From: Xenopus tropicalis
Lineage: Eukaryota; Chordata; Amphibia; Anura; Pipidae
Assembly (NCBI RefSeq): GCF_000004195.4
Contig: NC_030678.2
Location: 85,968,904-86,032,903 of the forward strand
Direction of reading: 5' to 3'
Length of the DNA stretch: 64,000 bases
The notes beneath the pieces are model-generated. The model worked only from the letters and a program-made list of their open reading frames with translations. It made no database searches and had not been told where the DNA came from. The number at the start of each line of letters is the position of its first letter. The stretch's first letter is position 1. Shown one piece after another: positions 55,249-64,000 of the stretch. The position numbers and the translations under genes are program-made.

Positions 55249-55545
55249 CAATTATGGGATCCATTATTCGGAAATTATTTAACATATACAGGAAGGTCAT
55301 ACCCCATAAGACTTCATTATAATCAAATAATTTACATTTTTAAAATTGATTTCTTCTGTAATAATAAAACAGTACCTTGTACTTGGTCCCAGCTAAGATA
55401 TAATTATTCCTTATTGGAGGCAAAACAATCCTGTTGGGTTTTATTAATAGTTTTTTTTTTAGTTTTTTTTAAAGTCTTGGGCCTTCTGGATAACAGGCTA
55501 CTTGCCCTTGGAATTACTGGATTGATAAATATGGTGGTACATTAA
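55249..55545. repeat. TA-flanked palindromic MITE, diverged copy
   Basis: acaattatgggatccattat … gtaataataaaacagtacct … ccttattggaggcaaaacaa … gccttctggataacaggcta. Confidence 0.75.
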
Positions 55546-55651
55546 ATATATAAGCTAACTTCTTTTTTTAACAAAAAGGTTAGAAATCATATTTATTCTG
55601 CAGAAAGCATTACCATACCTGAGTAAATAGCCCTAGAAGCTCCATCCATTT

Positions 55652-55822
55652 GTTTAAGGTAGCAGCTGCCATTTTAGCTTGGTCTCAGTAGCTTCTGTGC
55701 TGTAGCTCTAGCCATTGGTAACTCAGATCACACATTCTTATGGGGGGGGGTGAATTCTTATGGGAGGGGGAGCAAAAAAGCTGATAAAGCTTACTTAGTT
55801 TTTACCTTTACTTCTCCTTTAA
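55652..55822. repeat. T2-type MITE fragment
   Basis: cagatcacacattcttatgg, a G run, then gcttacttagtttttacctt … cttctcct|TTAA; matches the right half of 27056-27555. Confidence 0.75.
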
Positions 55823-56010
55823 GTCTACTAAAAAAAACTCACTTAACATTAAATAAACTGAATAGGATTGTTCTGCCTTCTATAAGGATTAATTATATAT
55901 TAGTTGACATCAAGTACAAGGTGCTGTTTTATTATTACAAAGAAAAGGGAAATCAGTTTTATAAATGTGAATTATTTGCTTATAAGTCTATGGGAGATAG
56001 CCTATATATG
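55823..56010. repeat. TA-flanked palindromic MITE, internal fragment
   Basis: aataaactgaataggattgt … catcaagtacaaggtgctgt … tataagtctatgggagatag; inverted relative to 55249-55545. Confidence 0.7.
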
Positions 56011-56067
56011 TCTCATAAATCAGTTTCTATACTCCTTTTTTTTTTCAAATGTACCCTTAACACCCTT

Positions 56068-56223
56068 AGATTGTAAGATCTTGCAAGTAGGGCCTTCTGC
56101 TCCTTTGTTATTCTGTATACCCTTGTTTTGCTATTTATTGTAAGATCCCTGTTTGTTAGAATTTAATGTAAAGTGCTGCATAATTTGCTGGTGCAACATA
56201 AATAAATAAATAATTGATGATGG
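56068..56223. repeat. Retroposon-like repeat with AATA-type tail
   Basis: ttagattgtaagatcttgca … ccttctgctcctttgttatt … aaagtgctgcataatttgct … ataaataaataaataattga. A common amphibian repeat motif with a short tandem tail and no TIR. Confidence 0.6.
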
Positions 56224-56593
56224 AAAATATTTGCTAAATTATATTGATAGTTGCTGGAAGCACAGTCTAGGAGTGCTTTCATTACTGCATACTAACTAGT
56301 ACACTGCTACAGAAGAAATCTTTCAATTTTGTTTCTGTAAAAAAAAAAAAAAAAACAACATAAAAGCAATTCATTTACGGTTTTTAACTCACAAATAATA
56401 TTAACTATGGTCCCTTTGCTCTTCAATGGGGAAACTAGATATAGCATGCTCGCTGCTGGGTTTCTTTAAGACTTTGGCATGTGGAATTCTGAGAATGAGT
56501 GAGTCATTAAGGAAAAACACCTAACGCAATTCTAAATACTTAGAATTGTACTTCTTTTAGACCCAGTAAACAATAGAACTACGTAAAACTATA
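56224..56593. other. No gene recognised
   Basis: AT-rich with poly(A) at 56340-56355. Confidence 0.4.
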
Positions 56594-56960
56594 TTAAAGA
56601 GATACTGATACCAAAAATTAAATCTTTTTTACATCTATCATAACATTGTCTTTGCATGCTATTTATAATCTTGTCTTAAAAGTATTTGCCAGATGCTTTT
56701 ACATTCCCTATCTGATCCCCCATGTTCCTCTATGAGGGGGCTCCCATATTTGTGCAGCAGAAGTACATTAGCATTAGAAGCTGTAACTGACAGGCTGAGA
56801 AGGGACAGTCAGGTTGGCAAAACAGTCAGGTTTAGGAACTTCAAGTAACAATTATTACAAAAGGAGACCTATCCGTGAAAAATGATCAACATGACCTATA
56901 GGTAACTTATGTACATTCATATTTTGAAGAGTAGTTTTTTTAGTGTCAGTATCCCTTTAA
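56594..56960. repeat. T2/Kolobok-type MITE, complete
   Basis: TTAA|AGAGATACTGATACCAAAA … TTTTTAGTGTCAGTATCCCT|TTAA. Confidence 0.9.
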
Positions 56961-57230
56961 GCTCTTTGTACCAAGTTTCAGATGAGGAAGTATTCATCAC
57001 ACAGCGAAGGTATGGCCGTGAGCCTATCAACAACCTAAAAATAAATTAATTGGCAAAAAACTGGGGCATCATTTAATAGTCAACTTTCATTATTTCAAAT
57101 GCTGAATTCCTTCAAACCATGTTTAATCAGGGGTGGATTATAATAAACCTCCCCAAATGTACAGTATCAAACTTCCAGAACAGGTAAAGAGTATTTGTCC
57201 CTGGTTAGCAAAAAGACTTACTCAAGACTA
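56961..57230. other. No gene recognised
   Basis: Unique sequence. Confidence 0.4.
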
Positions 57231-57475
57231 GGGGCATATTTATTATGCTGTGTAAAAAACAGCGAGAAAATTCGCCACACATCGCCAGGCTTCGCTGCGT
57301 ATAAACGGTGTAAAACTGGCGTAATTTTTTTATGCGTTTTTTCTTCCACCGGAACTTATAGAAAATAACGGCGTAATATCCGGTGTTCGGACAGCGATCT
57401 TTTCCATTTATTTTACACAGCTTTTTACTCCGTCTTTTCGGCGAATTAGTTTTACACAGCATAATAAATACGCCC
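57231..57475. repeat. TIR element GGGGCATATTTATTATGCTGTGTAAAA
   Basis: The left end ggggcatatttattatgctg and right end cagcataataaatacgccc are inverted. The interior carries CpG-containing half-palindromes (attcgcc / ggcgaat; ccgg…ccgg). Confidence 0.9.
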
Positions 57476-57899
57476 TTCCAGAACAGCCTTTTTACAGTGG
57501 AGCAGTTCATGTCCATTCCTGTCGCCAGTCAGAAAGTAGCTTTGCTCCTCTACTAAAGGAGGATGGACACCATGGTATTGCTGCAGCCATGATAGACTAC
57601 TAGAAGAGAAAGTTTGTGGCAGCTTGTATTGGCCACCAGTAGTTTATAGTTTTGGTTGAACCAAATTCAGATCTGTGCCAAATAAAAGGGCAGGACAATG
57701 CAATATATATTTGTAGTCAAATGCATTTAACAGAACTACAGTACACTGCAATTCTGACAATAAACGCTGCTTTCTGCCATTTTATCTGTGGCTTGTAAGA
57801 GGTTGGAAAGATGTGCATGAATAATTATATGAATTATTGTTGAAATGTTTGCATATGAAAATATTTGATTTTGTTTTAATAGAGAAATTGGGAAATTGG

Positions 57900-57913
57900 A
57901 CACTAGATGGCAG
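57900..57913 (+). promoter_or_regulatory. CTCF-like motif
   Basis: acactagatggcag fits the CTCF consensus CCASYAGRKGGCRS at 13 of 14 positions. Motif-only evidence. Confidence 0.3.
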
Positions 57914-57948
57914 CAAAGGCAATTATATTACATATTGAGGATAGAAAT

Positions 57949-58577
57949 GTAATGCTTACCACCAACCACTAGGGGCACTATAGGTAAAAGGATATAAAAG
58001 GGGAGCCACACCCAATCTCTTGATGGGAGGGAACAGTGAATACACAAGCTGGAGAAGGAGAAGACAACCAGACAGGTGATGTAGAAACAAGTTAGAATAG
58101 GTAAGTGGCAAAGTGCAGTAGGCACTAGGTGTCTAAGGTTATGTAGCATGGGCCATCTATTGCCCCAAAAAGAAAGGTAGTGGGAACAGTTTCCAGTGGA
58201 TCATCCACTACATGGGGACCCAAGCGGACAAGATAGGCTAGTGAAAGGGGTTGATTGGCTTCAGGCCAGAAGTCAGCTTGTAGGAAAAAGTAGGGACATT
58301 GCAGGGAGTATTGCTGAGACAGGTGGGGACAGGGAACTCAGGACTAGAGACAAAGAGACAAGTGAGATAACCCAGCCTAGCTGCCACTGCTAGGATCCAA
58401 GGTCCTCCGGGTAGTATGAAGATGTGAATGTTGCCTGTAATTGAATGCCTGCATGGCACCATATGGAAATAAATCTGCTCACTGTAAACCCTGGATGTAT
58501 GAATAAAGTTATTGAGCTTTATGACAACTGGTGGTTTCTGTGCCTTTCATCTGTGGAACTGACCATCATGGTGACAA
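57949..58577 (+). mobile_element. Possible solo LTR
   Basis: Begins TGTAATGC, has a TATA box (ggatataaaagg, TATAAAAG at 57993-58000), AATAAA at 58502-58507, a pyrimidine/GT-rich U5-like end (ggtggtttctgtgcctttca) and a CA end at gacaaca. No convincing flanking duplication and no internal retroviral genes. The 65-codon plus frame (58196-58393) is without motif. An alternative is an ordinary noncoding transcript promoter. Confidence 0.3.
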
Positions 58578-59924
58578 CAGGGTTAACACACTGTGGCACT
58601 ATAGCTTTAAATTCTGCCTGCCTTCCCTACAGGATTATGAATCAGTACATACCTGAGAATCATTCCTAGTAAGTTCTTGAACTGCCTGAAATGAAAAGAT
58701 GTAATTTAGTATATTTACAAACCTACTAGATTTTTCTTACTAAGTTACCCCATTACTTCAGTCAATGTCTGGATAATTAAAGCCCTAGTTGTGAAGCCTT
58801 CTCCATTTGCCATATGAAAAATAACTTTAGATCCTAACTACGTTATACTCTAAGGGGCAGAAGTAGTGGCACTACAAATATGTTGAATACAATGAGAAGC
58901 AGTGGGAACTTCAGTCCCTAATATATTAAAAACAATGAGAGACAATGATTTCTAACACTCCAGACATCCTTGCTCTTACAAAAAGCAGGTTTCCTGAGGG
59001 ATGGAGAAGATATCAGCATTATAACGATGAAAAAAAAAATCAATAATCCTTTGCATTGCTAAACATGCTCACATGCTCCTAGTGATAGACACGAGAATAG
59101 CACCTAAGCAGGAGAAACCCTGTTTTGCTTTTATGCAACTTGGGTCCTATTGAAAGTATATTGAGCAGGAAATCAATAGATTATTAGAAAGCAGTTCTAT
59201 TGTGTAGTGCTGACTTTTTCTGAAAGCTCAGACTCAGGCACAATGCACTGAGATGGCACCTACACACCAGTATTACAACTATAAACAAAATACATTTGTT
59301 GGTTCAAGAATAAACTTTTAAATGGAGTGAACTATTTGCTATGTAAACAGTGTAATTTAGAAATAAAAAGTATGCCATAAAAATCAAGAGACTCCCCTTA
59401 AAGACCTTTTTGGAAAGAACTACTTCAGGCCCACTCTAAGGTATTTTCAAACCTACTTTAAAGCCACACCCTGCACAAGTTGTCATTTTGATCCCATTCA
59501 AGTCAGCAACTAATAATTGAAGCAAGAAGACAAGAAATACTTCCTAGGTAGAATGGCCAAATTACTTATATGCCTTACTTTATATATGTGATTTCCCAAT
59601 CATAATTTTATATTTAAAGTAAATCTAAAAGTAATATGTTCTATGTTTATGAGGTATAAAACAAGAGTAAATGTAAGTTTGTTGTGGTTTGTTAAAAAAA
59701 GATTGCTTTTTAAATTAAAGCAAGCATTCTACCACTGGAGGGCGCTGGTTAATTACAATATCTGAACAAAAATCTGCTTCCTATTTTATCAAAGAAAGAC
59801 ATTACAAATGCATGTCACCATAATCTGTAAATATGGTTTATTTTCACTTTTCAATGGTCCTATTTATCTTGCCATACTAAACTTTCCTGCATTTTGAAAC
59901 CAATTTTTCTATTTTATATCATCT
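58578..59924. other. No gene recognised
   Basis: AT-rich unique sequence. A CTCF-like ccactggagggcgc lies at 59732-59745. Confidence 0.35.
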
Positions 59925-59932
59925 CTACTACC

Positions 59933-60212
59933 CAGAGTCGGACTGGCCCACCAGGATACCAGGAAAACTCCCGGTGGGCCCAGGTGTCAGTGGGCCCTCC
60001 TGCTCCTGACCATTTGGCCTACTTCAAGGTCATTACCTATTTCTGAATGGGAAGAAGGAGGAGAAATAGATGGAAGGATATATGTTAGCATGTATATAAA
60101 AGAGACTAGGAGAATAAAGAGGTTGAGTGAGGAAACAAGGAAATATTGTTTGGAGAGTGGGCCCAGGGTCCAAGGTTTTCTGGTGGGCTCCTGGGGTCCC
60201 AGTCCGATACTG
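59933..60212. mobile_element. hAT-type MITE with 7/8 target duplication
   Basis: TIRs CAGAGTCGGACTGG and inverted CAGTATCGGACTGG. Flanks ctactacc (59925-59932) and ctgctacc (60213-60220). Inner arms cccaccaggataccagg / cttttctggtgggctcctgg-like. 280 bp, no transposase; open frames across it are incidental. Confidence 0.85.
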
Positions 60213-61116
60213 CTGCTACCCCAGGGGTCCCCGCCAACCACCAAGGTCAGCACGGGAGCTTCAGAACCGTTTTGAGCTGGTGCCAGGGCTCATTAGGTTT
60301 TTTCCCAGTGTCCCACACCCAGTCCGTGAGCAGAGCACTCCAGAGGATAGGTTCAGCACGTGAAAAGTCCTGGATGTGGGAGTGAGAGGAAGTGATTAGT
60401 AAGGAGGTGCAATGATGAGGACATGAATGAGAATTTTGGTAATCTCTTGTGTAAGGAAAAGTTGAATGTGAAAGATGTTCCTAAGGTGAAAGCAGCATTA
60501 TTTAGTGATCATAAGTAATTTTAGGCAGCTAAACAAAAGTAGAGGGTGGGAGGTTGATCCGTTCAGTTTTGTCTATGTTAAAATGAATGAAAAAGTAATG
60601 ACAAAAAATGAGTGCATTTCTGGAGAGGAGAGGTATAGTAGATCTGAGTATCTTCTGCATATAGATGATACTGATACCCAAATGAACTGAGTAACTGACC
60701 AAGACCAGTGATAGATGTAGAGTAAAAATAGGAGGGGTAACCCAACTGAGGTGAAGCCAGTATTAAGCACGAAAGGCACATTTTTGGTAGTATATAGCCA
60801 AGAAATTATTAACAGTATTATGCAAACTCACCTTATAACATTTTGATTAGGGACAAAAATGCAGCAACCTATAACATGGTTCCAGAATTTAAATACATAC
60901 TCATTGCTAGTAAGTGACAGGAGATGTGAATTATTTATAAGATTGCAATAACTTATAGGAACCAATAATGCTTGGTTATAAAGAGTTCACCAGTACATGT
61001 TACCTGATGATTGGTCTCTATAGGTGACTAGACCTGTAGCAAACTTTACATCTTTTATGGCATAAACCAACTATAGCAAATGGGAGAGCTGACAAACAAA
61101 AAAGCTAAATGACTGT
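60213..61116. other. No gene recognised
   Basis: Unique sequence; frames at 60505-60690 (plus) and 60573-60781 (minus) overlap each other and show no family. Confidence 0.4.
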
Positions 61117-61196
61117 AAAAAAAAACTCACAAAAAATGAAGACCAATTGCAAATTGTTTCAGAATATTAGTGTCTACATCATACTAAAATTTTCTA
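61117..61196. repeat. 3' fragment of the GGGTGGTTCA MITE family
   Basis: gaagaccaattgcaaattgt … gtgtctacatcatactaaaa matches the right part of 17604-18063. Confidence 0.65.
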
Positions 61197-61552
61197 AAAA
61201 TAGATTCTACTTTTATGCCATTCTACCAGAAACAACCAACAATAATCACTGTTGTTGGAAGAGTAAGGGTTAAAACTGTACTCCAATTTGCCAAAATTAC
61301 ACAGACCTATGTGCTCATGACACAGTTTGATGATTTAACAGACAGATCTCATGGTTTGATTGCGAAACAATGTGCTTGTCTGCTTGGCCGACTGTGATAC
61401 TAGATTTTTTAGATTGCAAAAACATAAACGGAAAAGTTAAATCCTTGCCAAAAAACTGCGCTTTTCGAAAAACCTGTAATGTAATGTTCATCTGATTATG
61501 CTGTTAATGTAAATGTAGGCAGTCTTGTTTCCTTGTCTGGGTTTTTCTTAGG
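61197..61552. other. No gene recognised
   Basis: Unique sequence. Confidence 0.4.
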
Positions 61553-61668
61553 AAGATACTGATAAAGACAGAAGATATGTACCAGGAAAGAGACAGAAAA
61601 AAGACTATCCAGCCAGCAGATGGCATTACAGAGTATTCATATGGAGAGCCCTTGGCGCAGAACTTAGT
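61553..61668 (+). CDS. Weak candidate exon, or part of an LTR-like remnant
   Basis: A pyrimidine-rich acceptor (tctgggtttttcttag) is followed by a frame open for 82 codons with no ATG (EDTDKDRRYVPGKRQKKDYP …), with a near-consensus donor AGT|GTGAGT at 61669. Shortly after come AATAAA (61694) and a gttaggtatcag tail, which look more like an LTR R/U5 region. Not recognised. Confidence 0.15.
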
Positions 61669-62437
61669 GTGAGTTCTTGCTTGTGTAGGTTCTTAATAAA
61701 AGATTTAACTGATGCTGTGCTGTTAGGTATCAGAGTCAGAAGCAATCAGTTTTCAAAAGTTCTCACATTCCTTTCCTTTCATTCATCTGTCTCACTGTGA
61801 GTTCATACATGGTGCATCCTTTAGGTATCTCTCTACACTTCCCATAAGAATGAAAATAAAGGGAAATAAAGGAAAAAGAAAGACTAAAAGCCAACTCTCA
61901 TAGCGATTAGCAGTTAACAGATCTTAATGTGCATCCAAACATGTTTTGTAGTCCTTATCCTTATATATTGCATTTGTGGCATATTCTTAGTATCAAAGCT
62001 GAAATTAGAATTCCAGTCCACTGACTGGCAACTTACTGTGAGTAATGCAATGCAGGGAAACCACTAGATATATTATACCTTCCATCTCTCATACAAATGC
62101 AATATTTCAATTGTACCTAGTGCAGAACATAGTGTACTCTGAGCCAGACATATTATTTTATCTTCTTCCTTGTTGCTTTTCGCACAATAACAAGTGGTTT
62201 AAATTTTAGCAGTGCTTCCTGCAGTGACTTGTTTGTCCTGGGCCTCTAATCTTCCCATTAATAGGCATGTTATAACAGTTCAAGTCAGAAATTGCATGCA
62301 TGTGATGTTGATGGTGGCTATGTAAATGCAATATTGGATCTGTCTTTTGCCACTGAATTAGTGCTCATGCATGTTATATTACACTGCTCTTTTTTAATGA
62401 AAAAGACTGTATATACAAAAGACATATACTGTATAAG
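61669..62437. other. No gene recognised
   Basis: Unique AT-rich sequence. Confidence 0.4.
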
Positions 62438-63413
62438 TTAAAGGACAAGGAAAGTCAAAATCTATTAAGCACACTATTAAATAGTACTACTATTGCTGTG
62501 TAAAAACGCTATATTTCTGGCTTGCCTAATGAAAGATTTACAGAGATACACTTACTACAAACTACATACTTGTTTCAGTGAACGGCGCCGCCATCTTTAA
62601 AAAGGGAGCCCATACCCTTTCCCTCACCATCTCTACTGTGCATGCGTCCCCAACACCCTGCACATGCGTCCTCCGCCCCCCCCATCTGCTCCACGCTGGG
62701 TTACTAGTGGCACATTCTGCTTTTTAACCTGGAGTCTACACTGTTTTTTAGCTCATCCAAGACTACACAGAAAGCAGCCTCTGCACCCCCTGTCACCTTC
62801 CCTGCATCTTTGTATGGCGGTTCACCCCCCCGCTCCAATTCCCGCAGTAACCAGAAACCCCCCCGCTCCGCTCCAATCCCTGCAGTAACCAGTAACACCC
62901 CCCCCTCCAATCCCTGCAGTAACCAGTAACACCCCCCCGCTCTGCTCCGCTCCAATCCCCGCAGTAACAACCCCCCCGCTCCCCGCAGTACTACCCCCCC
63001 ACTCCGACCCGCTCTGCTCCAATCCCCGCAGTAACACCCCCCCGCTCCGCTCCCCGCAGTTACCAATAACACCTCCCCGCTCTGCTCCAATCCCCGCAGT
63101 AACCACCCCCCTCCCCGCTCCCCTCGCACAGTTCACTGTTCTCTGCTCCCCCCCCAGCACTCGCCTGTCCGGGGCTGCGTCCTCTTCTATTGGCCCTGGC
63201 TCGCCGCAGCATGCACTATTTATATAGTCCGTCGCCATAGCAACCAGACGCTTGTCTGTCGGAAGAGGAGCACGCCTGCTTGTGCTGAAGAGGGACATGT
63301 GCGCATGCGCCGCCTAGAGTCCAGGTCGTAGGGTCACTGCAGGAGCGATGCATTATGGGAATCCTCTTTACTCCTCTTTACCCAGCTCAGCGTTTTTTTT
63401 CCTGTTTGGCTTT
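62438..63413. repeat. T2/Kolobok-type MITE with C-rich minisatellite, right end lost
   Basis: TTAA|AGGACAAGGAAAGTCAAAAT, then cttaagc/tactattgctgtgtaaaaa, is the inverse of the right arm of 42899-43585. At the far end gcgatgcattatgggaat … cccagctcagcgttttt … cctgtttggctt is the inverse of its left arm, stopping at 63413. The interior includes gcgcatgcgccgcc and catagcaaccagacgc. Confidence 0.85.
62820..63125. repeat. C-rich minisatellite inside the MITE
   Basis: About ten units of the form CCCCCCGCTCCGCTCCAATC plus CCCGCAGTAAC, 25-35 bp each. Minus-strand frames of 141 and 158 codons are artefacts. Confidence 0.9.
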
Positions 63414-63429
63414 CCTGTTTGGCATGGTT

Positions 63430-63640
63430 AACTAAAGGTGGTCATACACAGGTCCCTAAAACCTGCCATCGGCCCTCAAATAGGCCTGTCTGACAGAAAT
63501 CTTGTCTAAAGTTTGGCAGATGTCAATGGGCAGGCTTAAAAATCCTGTTGGGACAAAGAGTGCATCAACACACGACGGACCTGTCAATGTGTCGTTTGTC
63601 CCTCAAGCCAAATAATTAGATCAATCCAAAACAGTGATCC
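63430..63640. repeat. Kolobok-like MITE (GGTGGTCATACACAGG), left part
   Basis: taaaggtggtcatacacagg … tgccatcggccctcaaatag … cctgtctgacagaaatc resembles the left end of the 52597 family; the right end is not clear. Confidence 0.5.
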
Positions 63641-64000
63641 CTAACCAGTGGCTTGTGAGCAACAACCCGTTCGATGTTGTTCCCAGTGGACTCAAAACAT
63701 GTGCTGATTATTAAATTTCTGGCTAAAGTGCAATCTTTATTTGCATCAAAACCATGAGTAGTACCAAACAAAGCATTCTGTATGGTATTAGTTCATATAG
63801 GGGCTACCTATAGCCAATCACAGCCCATATTTTGCACCCCCGAAACCTTTTAGATTTGGTAAACTGATAATCTATTAAGTAAAGGTAAATAGTTTAGTTT
63901 AACCAAACAGCAGAACTAAAGTGGCACTTGTTATGTGACATTATTAATCAAATGCAAATTGTTCCTGAATAACATTTACAAATATATGTAATGAGAAACT
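63641..64000. other. No gene recognised
   Basis: Unique AT-rich sequence to the window end. Confidence 0.4.

Noticed and set aside
62704..63298. 141- and 158-codon minus-strand frames
   Set aside because: Translation of the minisatellite inside a T2 MITE.
1..64000. tRNA, rRNA, CRISPR, operon or phage-like features
   Set aside because: Looked for and not seen; the window is vertebrate nuclear DNA, and tandem repeats lack CRISPR-like spacer structure.

Overview
The window looks like anuran (Xenopus-type) nuclear DNA. It is AT-rich and gene-poor. It is packed with TTAA-flanked T2/Kolobok-type MITEs, TA-flanked palindromic MITEs, hAT-type MITEs with 8-bp target duplications, a CR1 LINE whose 3' tail is a TATGTAAC-type tandem repeat, and Penelope-like retroelement remnants carrying hammerhead-ribozyme-like sequence. 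This combination is typical of frog genomes. No prokaryotic feature is present. Species assignment is inference from repeat style, not from a gene match.

Coding content is sparse. The best-supported gene lies on the minus strand (16900 down to 9571). Five short exons with GT/AG borders join in one unbroken reading frame, coding for about 251 lysine/arginine-rich residues, with a poly(A) signal at 9340-9345. Two R-x-T-Y-V-I motifs suggest a shugoshin-2-like chromosomal protein, but the hallmark coiled coil and C-terminal box were not found. Weaker exon candidates lie at 7643-7788 (+), 21193-21280 (-), 26499-26745 (-) and 61553-61668 (+). Most other open frames are chance frames in introns, MITEs or minisatellites.

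Layout: 1-7.6 kb holds repeats and a 1.2-kb element with a C-rich minisatellite. 7.6-17 kb holds the minus-strand gene, with a possible convergent terminal exon. 17-30 kb is intergenic, with three MITE families and a 5'-truncated CR1 LINE (27.9-28.9 kb). 30-41 kb is mostly unique AT-rich sequence with a Harbinger-like element and a possible conserved noncoding block. 41.3-42.8 kb is a Penelope-like remnant between inverted repeats. 42.9-46 kb is a dense nest of MITEs inside MITEs. 46-50 kb is unique sequence with the best conserved-noncoding candidates. 50-64 kb is again MITE-rich and includes two more minisatellite-bearing elements.

No operon-like or defence-like system is visible. The most interesting signals are the hammerhead-like folds in Penelope remnants, two diverged TIR elements that keep homologous open frames in the same place, and the repeated occurrence of unrelated GC-rich minisatellites inside different MITE families.
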